Positions 41,084 through 52,800 of a stretch of DNA of 64,000 nt are shown here, piece by piece. Each line of letters begins with the position of its first letter. The first letter of the stretch is position 1. This stretch comes from Heterohyrax brucei (Eukaryota; Chordata; Mammalia; Hyracoidea; Procaviidae). The position numbers and the translations under genes were made by a program. The DNA is taken from assembly GCA_028571685.1 (NCBI GenBank), contig CM053162.1, positions 12,838,001 through 12,902,000 on the forward strand, read 5' to 3'. The notes below the pieces were generated by a model. That model had not been told where the DNA came from. It saw only the letters and a list, made by a program, of their open reading frames with translations, and did no database searches.

Positions 41084-44000
41084 ATGACAGCACTGAAAAC
41101 ATACCTATCAATAATTATGTTGAATGTGAATGGACTGAATCCCCCAGTAAAGAGACATCAAGTGACATCTTGAATCAAAAGACATGATCCATCCATATGT
41201 TGTCTACCAGAAACTCACCTTAGACTTAAAGATAGGAACAAACTGAAAATTAAAGGATGGAAGAATATATATCAAGCTAAGAATGAACAAAGAAGAGCAG
41301 GGGTGGCAATTCTAATCTCAGATAAAATAGATTTTAACATAAAATCCACCATCGTGGACAAGGGAGGACACTATTGCTGAAAGGTTCAATACACAAGCAG
41401 TACTTAACAATATTAAATATTTATGCACCTAATATGAGAGCACTTAAATACATCAAAGAAACACTGACTAGACTCAGAAAGGAGATAGATCAATCCATAA
41501 TAATAGTGGGAGACTGGCAATAATCCACTCTCAGTATTGAACAGATCATCTAGAAAAAGCTCAATAAAGACAGAGAAGACATCACTGCCACAATTAACCA
41601 ACTAGATCTCATTGACATATATGGAACTTCCTATCCATCAGTGGACAACTATATTTTCTTCTCCAGTGCACATGGAACATTCTCCAGAATAGACCATGTG
41701 TTAGGACATAAAGCAATTCTCAACAAAATTCATACTACTGAATTAATGCAAAGCATCTTCTCAGATCATAAAGCCATAAAGGTCAAAATCAATAACAGAA
41801 AAAACATAGAAAGTGGAACTCATGGAAACTGAGCAACATCTTGCTCAAAAAACCATGGGTTCTAGAAGAAATCCAGGATGAAATAAAGAAATTTATGGAT
41901 TCCAATGAGAATGAAAACACTTCCTACAGTACCTATGGGATACAGCCAAAGCAGTGCTCAGAGGTCAGTTTATCCCCATAAATGCACATATCTGGAAGAA
42001 AGAAACCAAATCAAAGAACTAACCCTACGACTTGAACAAGTAGAGCAAGAACAACAGAGGAACCCCTCAGGCAACAGAAGAAAACAGATTATAAAGATTA
42101 GAGCAGAAATAAACAAGTTAGAGAATAGACGAACAATTGAAAAAAATAGAAAAGACCAAAAGCTGGTTTTTTGAAAAGATCAGCAGAATTGACAAACCAT
42201 CGGCTAAACTGACTGAAGAAAAACAGGAAAGGAAACAAATAACCCAAATAAGAAATGAGAGGGGGGTTGTCACAACAGATCCAAGAGAAATAAAAAATAT
42301 CATAACAGAATACTATGAAAGACTGTACTCTAACAAACTTGAAAACTAGAGAAAATGGACAAATTCCTTGATTCATATCATCTACCAAAATTATCACAAT
42401 GTGAAGCAGAACAACTTAATAAACCTATCACAAAGGAAGAGATTAAAAAAGTCATCAAAAAACTACCAGCCAAAAAAATCCCTGGCCCAGATGGCTTCAC
42501 TGCAGAATTCTACCAAGCCTTGAGAGAATAGTTACCTCCAATACTACTGAGACTATTTCACAGTATAGAAAGGGATGGAATACTCCCAAATTCATTCTAG
42601 GAAGCCAGCATAACCCTTGTACCAAAGACAGGGAAAGACCCAACCAAAATGGAGAACTGCAGACTGATATCTCTTATGAATCTAGATGCAAAAATCTTCA
42701 ACAAAATCCTTGCCAATAGAATACAACAATATATCCAAAAAATAATCCATCATGACCAACTTAGATTCATACCAGGGATGCAAGGACAGTTCAACATCAG
42801 AAAAACAATGAAGGTGATCAGCTACATAAATAACACAAAAGACAAGAATCACATGATTTTGTATATTGATGCAGAAAAGGCATTTGATAAAGTCCAACAC
42901 CCATTCATGCTAAAAACTCTCAGCAAAATAGGAATAGTTGGCAATTTCCTCAATGCAATAAGGGCCATTTATACAAGGCCAATTGCTTACGTCATCCTGA
43001 ATGGAGAGAGACTGAAACAGTTTCTCTTGAAAACAGGAAATAGACAAGGATGCCCACTCTCACCTGTTGTATTCAGCATTGTATTAGAAGTTCTAGCCAG
43101 AGCAATTAGACAAGACCAAGAAATAAACAGTATCTGCATCAGCAAAGGAGAAGTAAAAATCTCCCTATTTGTAGACGGCATGATTGTATATGCAGAGAAC
43201 AATAAAGAATCCATAAGTAAACTACTCAAACTGATAGAAGAGTTCAGCAATGTCTCAGGATACAAGATAAACATAAGTAAATCAGTAGGATTCCTTTATA
43301 CTAAGAACGAGATTACTAAGGACAAAATCACTAAGTTAATACCATTTACTATAGCCCCTAAGAAGATAAAGTACCTAGGAATAAATCAAACCAGAGAAAT
43401 AACAGACCTTTACAAAAAGAACTACAAGTCCTTACTACAAGATACTGAGAGACTTAGATAAATGGAGAAACCTACGCTGCTCATGAATAGGAAGAATTAA
43501 CATTGTCAAAATGTCTTATTTTGCCCAAAGCAATCTACTTGCATAATGCAATCCCAATACAAATTCTGGTGACATTTTTTAATGAGATGGAGAAACAAAT
43601 TACCAACTTTGGAAAGGGAAGAAGTCCTGGATAAGTAAAGCACTACTGAAGAAGAACATACTGGGAGGCCTCTCACTATCTGACTTTATAACCTACTACA
43701 CTGCCACAGTCGTCAAAACAGCCTAGTGCTGGTACAAGAACAGACAGATAGATCAATGAAACAGAATGGAGACCGCAGAGATGACATAATCTGCCTATGA
43801 ACAGTTGCTATTCAATAAAGGCTCTAAGACATTAAACTGGGGTAAAAACAATCTCTTCAACAAATTGTACTGGCAACTTGAAACAAGACCCGTATCTTAC
43901 ACTTTATACAAAAACCACCTCAAACTGGATAAAAGAGCTAAGTATCACGTCTGAAATTATAAAGCTCATCCCAGAAAAAGTAGGAACAACAATGGAACCT

Positions 44001-44870
44001 TTAATACACAACGTAGACAGATTTCAAAATCTGTCAAACAAACCACAAACAACAGAAGAGAAAATAGCTACATGCAAACTGCTAACAATCAAACACTTTG
44101 GCTCATCCAAAGACTTTATTAATAGAATTAAAAGACCACCTACAGAATGAGAAAAAATATTTGACAACTATGTATCAGACAAATGCTTGATCTCCATAAT
44201 CTATAGGGTACTACGAAATATCAATAAGAAAAAGATAAATCATCCAATTAAGTGATGGGCAAAGGAGATGGACAGACACATCTCCAAAGAGGAGATCCAG
44301 GCAGCCAAAAAATACATGCGGATATGCTCATGATCATTAGCTATTCAAATGAAATTCAAATGAAAACTACAATGAGATACCATCTCACCCCAACAAGGTT
44401 GGCTAAGGTCCAAAAAATGCAAAACAACAAATTCTGGAGAGGCTGTGGAGAAATTGAAACTGTCCTACGCTGTTGGTGGGATTGCAAAGTGGTGCAACTT
44501 CTTGGAAAACAATCTGGCACTTCTTTAAAAAGCTGGATCTAGATAGAACATTTGACCCAGTAAGTCCACTGCTTGGAATATACCCTACAGAATCAAGGCC
44601 ATTCACACCAACAGATGTATGCACTCAAATGTTTATCACACAGAGCCCACAATAGCAAAAAGGTGGAATCAATCCAGATGCCCAACAACAGAGGAATGGA
44701 TAGGTAAACTGCAGTATCGATACTCAGTGGAACATTATGCAATGATAAAGAACAATGATGATTTAGGAAACGTCTCATAACCTGGTTTCAGTTGGAGGAC
44801 ATTGTATTGAGTGAAAGTGGTCAGTGACAAAAGAACGAATATTGTATGAGACCCCTATGATAAGAACTTA
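41084..44870 (+). pseudogene. L1 ORF2 remnant, element B
   Basis: Start ATG at 41084 (MTALKTYLSIIMLNVNGL, the endonuclease N-terminus). Pieces at 41641-41832 and 41905-42349 cover the end of the EN domain and the linker. The best piece, 42649-43461 (270 codons), is the reverse transcriptase core with [28 protein letters not shown] and KYLGI. The catalytic FADD is FVDG here, so one catalytic Asp is lost. C-terminal fragments are at 43878-44150 and 44252-44542 (Cys-containing tail with FWRGCGE and CWWDC). The end near 44870 is approximate. No active protein is expected. Confidence 0.92.
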
Positions 44871-45862
44871 AAATCAGACTCATGCATAGAAGAAAAGACA
44901 TTTTGATGGCTGCAAGGGTGGGGAGGGAAGGAGGGAAACGGAGGGAGGGTTTAGATTAGATAGTTTATAGAAAGTTCGTTGGGTGAAAGATGTGACAGCA
45001 CATATTAGAAAGAAGATCAATATTAACTGGACTTCAAAGTAACATGATTACTTCTCCCATCTTAACCCAATATTGCAAGGACAGAGTAGCTGGGTCTGGG
45101 GGTGGGGGACAATGGACTCAGAGGAAATCAAGGCCAATTGGCACAATTAGCATTTTGTTAAGAGGGCTCTCCGCATCCCACATTGGTGAGTGGCATCTGG
45201 GGTCTGAAATGCTACCAAGCTGACTTCTGAGGGTATAGCAATTGATTCCAATTCAGCAGGAATGGATGATCACTGAGGACCAAAACAACATGGGGGAAAG
45301 AGAACCCAGAAGACAGAGACACCCACATAAGTGAGTGACTACATTGCCTTGTGACTGGAATCACAGGATGGTGCCTAGCCACCACCAGGGATAGCCGTGA
45401 TGGAGCTCACAAAGTTGAGTCTCACCAGCAACACAAGAATAAAAAGGAGTGTACCCTGAGATCTCCTTTAAAAGACCACAACTGATGGTCCGGGGCCTCA
45501 GAGTTCCCCTGGGAGCATGGCCCCGGCCATGATGCTGCCCATGTCCATAAATCATAATGGAGGTCAACTCTCAGACAGGAATGGATTGGAGTTGGTGGCA
45601 CAGAGTGACTGTACCATGTGTACACTCTATGGTTCTATGCATCTATAGGATCTCTTCCTGCTGACCTTTTAATGGAGGAAAGAGAGTGGGTGGAGAGGAG
45701 GGGACTGGAGATTGTTGGGAGGATAAGACATGTATGGAGTACAGAAGAAAAGTGTGCTGTCACCGGGCAGGGAGAGCAGTGGGAGCTGCGTATAGGTGGG
45801 CATACAAGTCTATATGGGAACATACATTTTCATTCCATTATAATAATAATAATAACAATAAA
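44871..45862 (+). other. L1 3' UTR with G-rich polypurine tract, element B
   Basis: Contains a G-rich purine run near 44920-44950 and another GGTCTGGGGGTGGGGGAC near 45092-45109, a feature of mammalian L1 3' UTRs. It ends in an AT-rich (AAT)n tail. The segment 45130-45840 matches the truncated L1s at 23866-24600 and 33276-33578. Confidence 0.85.
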
Positions 45863-45865
45863 AGA

Positions 45866-48563
45866 AGTGATAATTTGGTTTCCAAAGAGATTTTACCATT
45901 TTGCATTCCCACCAGTAGTGCAGTAGAGTTCCAATCTCTCCGCAGCCTCTCAAGCATTTGTTGTTTTATGTTTTTTTTTGGATTATTGCCAACCTCACTG
46001 GGGTGAGATGATATCTCATTGTAGTTTTGATTTGGGTTTCTCTAACAGCTGAAGCTCATGGACATTTCCTTATGTATTTTTTGCTGCCTGGATTTAGTCT
46101 TTTGTGAAATGTCTGCCTACATCCCTGTCCATCGTTTAACTGGGTTATTTGTCTTTTTCTTGCTGACATTTTGTAGTCTATGGAAATTAGATGCCGTACT
46201 GACACATAGTTGCCAAATATTTTTTCCCATTCCGTAGGCAATCTTTTAACCATCTTGATAAAGTCTTCGGATGAGAGAAAGTGTTTGATTTTTAGTATTT
46301 CCTGTTTATCTATTTTCTCTTCTGTTGTTTGTACATTGTTGGTAAGATTATGTAGTCTGTCTAAGCCATGTATTAGAACTTCCATTGTTGTCTCTATTTG
46401 CTGAACTTTTCCATTAATTCCAATAGTTTATTTATAGATTCTTTAGGGTTTTCAGTGTCTATGATCATTATCATCTGCAAATAGGCATACTTCTTCTTTA
46501 CCAATGTAGATACTCTTTATTTCTTTGAATTGTCTGATTGCTCTAGCCAGAACCTCTAGCACAATTGGACATCCTTGTCTGGTTCCTATTCTCAGGGGGG
46601 AATTCTTTCAGTTTATTTCCATTCAAGATAATGTTGGCAGTTGACTTTGCATAGATGCCCCATATTGCATTGAGGAATTTCTCTGCTATTCCTGTTATTC
46701 TGAGAGTTTTTAACATGAATGGGTGTTGGACTTTGTCAAATGCCTTTTCTGCATCGATTGATAAAATCAAATGATTCTTGTCTTTTGTATTATTTATGTG
46801 GTTGATCAAAGTAATTCTTTTTCTGATGTTGAACAAACTCTGCATCCCTGGTATGAATCCTACTCTGTCATGATGAGTTATTTTTTTGACATGTTGTTAA
46901 ATTCTGTTGACTAGGATTTTGTTGATGATTTTTGCATCTAGGTTCACAAGTGATATTGATCTGTTGTTTTCTTTTTTCTGTGGGATTTTTACTTGGCTTT
47001 GATATCAGGGTTTTGCTGGCTTCTTAGCATGAATCTGGGAATGTTCTATCCTTTTCTATGTTGTGACATAGCTTCAGTAGTATTGGAATTACATCCTCTC
47101 TAAAAGTTTGGTAGTATTCTCCAGTGAAGCTGTCTGTGCCGGGACTTCTTTTGGTTGGTAGTTTTTTGATTACTGTTTCAATCTCTTCTTTTGTGATGGG
47201 TTTATTAAGTTATTCTAATCCTCTTCGTGACAATTTTGGTAGGTGATACGAATGTAGAAATTTGTCCATTTCCTCTAGGTTTTCAAATCTGTTAGAGTAC
47301 AATTTTTCATAGTATTCTGTTATGATACATGTAATTTTGATTGTGTCTGTTATGACATCTGTCTCAACTCTTATTCGAGTTATTTGTTTCCTCCCCTGTT
47401 TTTCTTTTGTGAGCTTAGCCAATGGTTTATCAATTTTGTTGGTATATATATATATATATATTTAAAAAAAACAGCTTTTGGTTTTGTTAATTCTTTCAAT
47501 TATTTTTCTATTCTCTAGTTTGTTTAGTTCTGCTCTAATCTTTATATCTGTTTTCTTCTGGTACCTGAAGGGTTCTTTTGTTGTTTTCCTTCTATTTGTT
47601 TAAGTTGTAGGGTTAATTCTTTGGTTTCAGTGCTTTCTTTATTTCAGATGTATGCATTTAAGGAGACAAACTAGACTCTGAGCACTGGTTTTGCTGTATC
47701 CCATAGGTTCTGGTAGGGTGTGTTTTCATTCTCATTCGAGTCTATGAATTTCTTTATTGCATCCTTGATTTCCTCTATAATTCATGAATTTTTGAGCAAG
47801 ACGTTCAGTTTCCACGAGTTTGAATTTCTGCCCATGCTTTTTCTGTGATTGATTTCAACTTTTATGGCTTTATGCTCCAAGAAGATGCTTTGCAATAATT
47901 CAGTGGTTTGGATTTTGTTGAGACTTGCTTTATGGCCAAATACATGATCTGTTCTGAAAAATGTTCCATATGTGTTGGAAAAGAAGGTATACTTGTCTGT
48001 TGTTGAGTAAGAAGTTCTGTATATGTGTATGATGCTGATTTGTTTATGTGTTGCAATAAGATATTCTGTATCTTTTTTTGTGCTTTTTTTCTGGATAATT
48101 TGTCCATTACTGAAAGTGGAGTGTTGAATTCACCTATTGTGATTGTGGAGTAATCTGTCTCACTTTTCACTCTTGTCAGAGTTTGTTTGATGTATTTAAA
48201 TGCTCTGATATTGGGTGAGTAAAAATTTAATATTGTTGTATCCTCGTTAGGTATTAAACCTTTAAGCAATAAATGTTGACCATCCTTGCCCGTGATGGTA
48301 GATGTTACTTTAAAGTCTATTTTTTCTGAGATTGATATTGCCGCTCCTGCTTTTCTTTGCATGTTGTTAGCTTGGTATAAGTTTTTCCATAATTTTATTT
48401 TCAGTTCACTCATATCTTTGAGTCTAAAGTGTGTTTCTTGTAAGCAGCTTATGTACGGATTGTGTTTTTTAATCCAATCTGTTATTCTCTGTTTCTTTAT
48501 TGGAACATTCAGTTTGCTTATACTCAGAGTAATTATTGATAGATGTGTACTTAGTGCTGTCAT
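45866..48563 (-). pseudogene. L1 ORF2 remnant, element C
   Basis: Opens MTALSTHLSIITLSISKLNV at 48563. The first 233 codons (48563-47862) are an unbroken endonuclease domain with ITDWIKKHNPYISCLQETHF, including the conserved QETH. Later RT fragments (46845-46543: [17 protein letters not shown], then QTRMSN) and the C-terminal piece (46385-46056) are in shifted frames. A (TA)n run at 47443-47461 sits within it. Confidence 0.9.
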
Positions 48564-48989
48564 TTTTTTACCTTTGTTTTTATGTTGTTGACATTTTCTT
48601 TGTTCTGCTTAATATTCTGTTCTGGGCTGTTTTCCTTTATGGGTTTTCTTTTCTTATTTTTCAATGTTGATTTGGTGTCTGTTGAGACTTCTGTATTGTG
48701 TTTCTTTTTTTGATATATAGTAATGTTAGTTTGCTTCATGGCTACCCTTTGTTCACTGCTAATGTTCTAAGTTTAAACCATCCTTTAACTTCTTTATTTC
48801 TCCTTAACTTCATCTCTAACTGAAGGGGTTATGAATACTTTAATATTTCCCTCTTTGGTGTGTAATATCACAGCTGACAAGTTAAGATCTCTGTTTCCCT
48901 AATTTTAATATTTTAGTTTTGATTGAGCTTTGAGATTTTCCTAATGAAGTAGGACTCTTGATGCTGTGTCTTGCATTGCGTTCTTGAGT

Positions 48990-49896
48990 ATAAATATGGT
49001 GTTATTGATTTTCTAATTGATGAACTTCCTTCAATATTTCTTGCAATTTTGCTTTGATTTTTGCAAAGTCTCTAAGCTTCTGTTTAGCTTATAATGTCCT
49101 CATTCACTGTCATATTTGAGAGACAATTTTCAAGGATATATAATTCTTGCTTGGAAATTTTTCCTTTAAGACTTTGTCTGTATCATTCCTTTGCTGTCTT
49201 GCTGACATGGTTTTAGCTAAAAAATCTGAGGTCATTCTAAAGGACTTCCCTTTGTACATTAGTTTTTGTTTAAGCCTAAATACCTTTAAGTCCCTCTCCT
49301 TATGTCTCATTTTATTAAGCTTGATTTTTATGTCTTGGTGTCTTTCTTTTGGAATCTACCTTTTAAGGAGTTCGATGAGCATCTTGTATGGTTATCTTCT
49401 CTTCCTGATGTCAGAGAAGTTTTCTGTCGGCAGCTCTTCAACAATTCTCTCTATATTTTCTCCTATCCCTTCCTGTTCCAGAACTTCAGTTATTCATAAA
49501 TGGTTTCTCTTTATAGGGTCCTACGTGATTCTTCATTTTTTCTTGATTCTTTTATCTGATTTCTCCTCATAAACACTGGTGTCAGTTGCTTTATATTCAA
49601 TGTCCCTAATTCTGCATTCCATTTCCTCAGTCTTGCTTTTTTGGCTTTTAATCAAATTGTCAAACTCTTTAATTTTATTGATTTGCTGAATTTCAAGGCC
49701 TTGTTGTTCTAGCAGTTCACACAGCTTGTTTAACTTTTCATTTTGGTCTGGTGCACTTTGTCTAATCTCCATCCTAAAATCTAGAAGGGCTATAAGCTTA
49801 ATTCTTTTGTAGTCTATCTCCAATAGTTTCAGGAAGTCTTCCTCATCTGGGATAGACTTTTTTTAATTCTTTGTTTTGGGAATTTTCTGGAGCCAT
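48990..49896 (-). pseudogene. L1 ORF1 remnant, element C
   Basis: Proposed start at 49896 (MAPENSQNKEL). Coiled-coil-like fragment at 49823-49533 (EKLNKLCELLEQQGLEIQQ) and a C-terminal piece at 49310-49110 (KEKFPSKNYISLK), with frameshifts between. Typical arrangement for the trimeric ORF1 protein, inactive here. Confidence 0.83.
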
Positions 49897-50682
49897 GGTG
49901 GTCTGCTTCTTCAGATGGCTGGATATTGACTGTTGTCTTTGAGTCATCAATAAGCTGTTCAACTTGCCCTGTGTTGTACCAGCAGAAGCTATGGCGTAGC
50001 TCAGAGGAAGGGGTGGGGAAGGGCACTGCTTTACTTGGCCACCAGCTGCTGCTGTGGCTGTCTTAAGTACAGCTTCTCTACTGAGAGAGACTCTGGCCAG
50101 TCAGGCACTGCTGCTCAGCATAGAAGCCTGCCCAGCTGGGACTTGGGCATTGCTGACTGCACCTGTCAGCTGACTTGGATGGCTTCCTACCTGTGCTGCC
50201 TCCCCTGTGCTGCCCCAGCAAAATCTATGGCTTAGCCCAGAGAAGGGAGGGAAGAAGAGCCCTTCTGGACTTGGTCGCCAGCCACTGCTGGGTTTTCTAA
50301 ATGTGACTGTGTTAAGTACAGCCTCTCTGCTGCAAGATATGCTATCTACTCAGGCACTGCTACCCATCATGGCAGCTCTTCCCAGTCAAGCTCTCAGGCC
50401 CAGCAGCCCCAGTCCCAGTCTTCTGGTTGACAAAGATGGCATCTATACCTGTAATCCTCTCTGCTGCCAGGCTAGCAGTAACAGAACCCATTGCACTGCC
50501 ATCTCACCTATGACAAAGATAATTTTCCTTTTCCTGTCACCCAGTCTGGTTTCACAACCTTCCACCTCATCTTGGGGCTCCTAGAGCATCCATTCTGCTC
50601 TATTCAGTAGTGTATGTAGGCCTCAGTTCTCAGAGGGAATCAAGGAGACATGTGAGTAATCTGCCACCTTGGCCATTCCCCC
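49897..50682 (-). promoter_or_regulatory. L1 5' UTR, element C
   Basis: About 790 bp, relatively GC-rich, containing internal similarity between 49990-50170 and 50215-50390 (AGCTATGGCGTAGC / AAATCTATGGCTTAGCCC and the CTGCTGTG..TTAAGTACAG text). This suggests a two-unit tandem structure in the promoter region. Confidence 0.7.
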
Positions 50683-51055
50683 TTTGCCCATTTTTTAACT
50701 GGATTATTTGTCTTTTTGTTGTTGAATTTTGCAGTACCTTGTAAACTTTGGAGATTAGGTCTTTGAGTAATACAAAATATGTTACAGTCAGTTTTGTTTT
50801 GTTTTTCTAGTCTGTAGGTTCTATTTTCACTCTTGATGAACATAAGTGTTTGCTTTTTAAGAGCTCTCAGTTACCTAGGCTCTCTTCTGATGTTTGTGCA
50901 TTGTTGGTTATGGTTGGTATCTTACTTATGGCATGTATTAGAGCCCTTAGTGTTGTCATTATTTTTCTTCCATGATCTTTATTGTTTTAGATTTTATGTT
51001 GATGTCTGTGTTTATTTTTGAGTTAGTTTTTGTGTATGATGTCAGGTGTGGATCT

Positions 51056-51608
51056 TGTCACAGATTGAACTTTGTCTAACCACAATATATGTGAACTTGC
51101 TTAGGCCATGATTCCCAGTGTTATGTGGTCATCCTCCATTTTGTGACTGTTATAATTTTCTTGTGTGTACAAATCCTAATTTCTGCCCTGAGGTGAATGA
51201 GGCAATATTACAGTATGTTAAAGAGGATTAGGGTAGGCTGTAACACCCTTGCTCAGATCATATCCTTGATGCAGTGCTAACAAAGGACGTTTCTCTTGGC
51301 TATACCCTGCACAACCTTTATATTACAAGAAATAAAAGGAAAGGGAAGCACATAGAGTATTGTGGAACTCATGCCACCAATAAAGTAGCACTGGGACCTG
51401 GAGTTCCTACATGGGAAAGCTCCTAATTTAGGGGAAGACCGACAAGAAAGACCTTTCTCCAGAGCTGACAGAGAGGGAAAGCCTTCCATTGAGCTGATGC
51501 CTTTAACTTGGATTTCTAGCCTACTAGACTGTGAGAAAATAAATTTCTCTTTATTAAAGCCATACACTTGTGGTATTTCTGTGAAAGTAGCACTAGATAA
51601 CTAACACA
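51056..51608 (+). mobile_element. Solo MaLR-like LTR inside L1, sense
   Basis: Starts TGTCACAGATTGAAC, ends CTAACACA, flanked by GATCT (51051-51055) and GGTCT (51609-51613). Landmarks: TTAGGCCATGATTCCCAG, GACCTTTCTCCAGAGC, AATAAATTTCTC. Confidence 0.92.
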
Positions 51609-51921
51609 GGTCTTGTTACTTTTTTTTTTTTTTTTTACAGATGGACATCCAGTTATGCCAGCATCATTTGTTAAAGAAACAATCTCTTTAATTATTTATT
51701 GACTTTGGCCCTTCATTAAATTATCAGTTTATCATAGATGCATAAATTTAATTCTGGGTTCTCAATACTGTTCTATTGATCTATATGCTTTTCATAGCAC
51801 TATCAGGATGTTTTGATTACTGTGTCTATAAAATAGTTTCTAAAATCTGGTTGTATGAGGCCTCCCATTTTTTTCTTCTCCAGTAATGCTTTACTTATTC
51901 AGGGCCTTTCCCCTCTCCACA

Positions 51922-52048
51922 AAAGTCTGACAGTTTAAATCCACCAGCTGCTCCTTGGAGACCCAGCTGAGGCAGTTCTACTCTGTCCTATAGTGTCACT
52001 ATAAGTAGGAATCATTTTGACAGCAATGGGGTGGCTTTTTACTTGGCT
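51922..52048 (+). mobile_element. AfroSINE, 5'-truncated, sense, inserted in L1
   Basis: AGTCTGACAGTTTAAATCC, CAGCTGCTCCTTGGAG, GCAGTTCTACTCTGTCC and TGACAGCAATGGGG. Confidence 0.9.
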
Positions 52049-52800
52049 TTGGAATGAAGTTTAGGCTGGCTTTACAGAATGAGTTCGGTAGTATTCTTTC
52101 CTTTTCTATGCTCTCAAAAATACAGGTGATATCTCTTCTGAAAGTTTGGTAGAATTCTCTAATGAAGCCATTTTGGCTAGGCCACAGTTTCTTTTGTTTG
52201 GGGGAGTTTTTAAACTTATTTTTTCAATCTCTTTTTTAGTTGTGAGTTTGTTTAGTTTTTCTACTCCAGTTTGTGTTAATTTAGGTTAGTAGTGCATTTT
52301 TAGAAATTTGTCCATTTTCTCCAGGTTTTCAAATGTATTGGAGTACATTTGTATTCATAGTATTATGTTACGATACTTTTTATACCAGTTGACTCTGTTA
52401 TGATATTATCCCTCTCATGTCTTATTCAGGTTCTTAGCTTTCTCTCTTGTTTTTCTTTTGTCTGTTGAGCTGATATTGTTGATCACCTCAGAAAACCAAC
52501 TTATGGTCTTGTTGATTCTTTCAAGTTTTTTCTGTTCTCCATTTAATTTATTTCTGTTCTAACATTTAATATTTCCTTTATTCTGGTCTCTGAGGGCTTC
52601 TTTTTTGCTATCTTTTTGCTTGTGTGAGTTGTAGCTTAATGTTTGATTTTGGCCCTTCTTTTTTTGATGTGTGTATTTATTGCTATAAATTGACCTCTAA
52701 ACAATTCTCCTACTGTGTCAGAATGGTTTTGGTAAAAGTATTTCTTTCTAGATGTTCTATGCTTCACCAAAAATGGTTTGTTGTAGTTTCCTGTTTCTAT

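Larger units (their letters stand above)
40620..45862 (+). mobile_element. LINE-1 element B, sense, 5'-truncated
   Basis: Begins near the end of ORF1 (GAATCTCTTGGCTTAGAAG), followed by the inter-ORF spacer, ORF2 from 41084, a G-rich polypurine segment at 44920-44950 (AGGGTGGGGAGGGAAGGAGG), a ~1-kb 3' UTR and an (AAT)n/A-rich tail at 45838-45862. The 5' boundary coincides with the LTR at 40090-40619. Frames are broken but the copy is among the least decayed L1s in the window. Confidence 0.93.
45866..50682 (-). mobile_element. LINE-1 element C, antisense, 5'-complete, lacking its 3' UTR
   Basis: On the minus strand: 5' UTR (50682-49897), ORF1 remnant (49896 to about 48990), spacer, and ORF2 remnant (48563 to about 45866). 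It stops abruptly inside the ORF2 C-terminal part where element B's tail begins, with no 3' UTR or poly(A) of its own. At its other end, the 5' terminus (reversed ...CTTGGCCATTCCCC) is embedded in an older antisense L1 (element D). Confidence 0.9.
50683..52800 (-). mobile_element. LINE-1 element D, antisense, older ORF2 remnant
   Basis: TTTTTTAACTGGATTATTTG, ATGGACATCCAGTTATGCC, CAGCATCATTTGTTAAAG, CAATGAAGCCATTTTGG-like text and GTCCATTTTCTCCAGG follow antisense ORF2 from the C-terminal part leftwards to the RT and linker. Interrupted by an LTR (51056-51608) and a SINE (51922-52048). More diverged than elements A-C. No frame survives. Confidence 0.82.

Noticed and set aside
42649-43461. A 270-codon protein-coding gene
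   Set aside because: It is an internal fragment of L1 ORF2 with an altered catalytic motif and stops on both sides.
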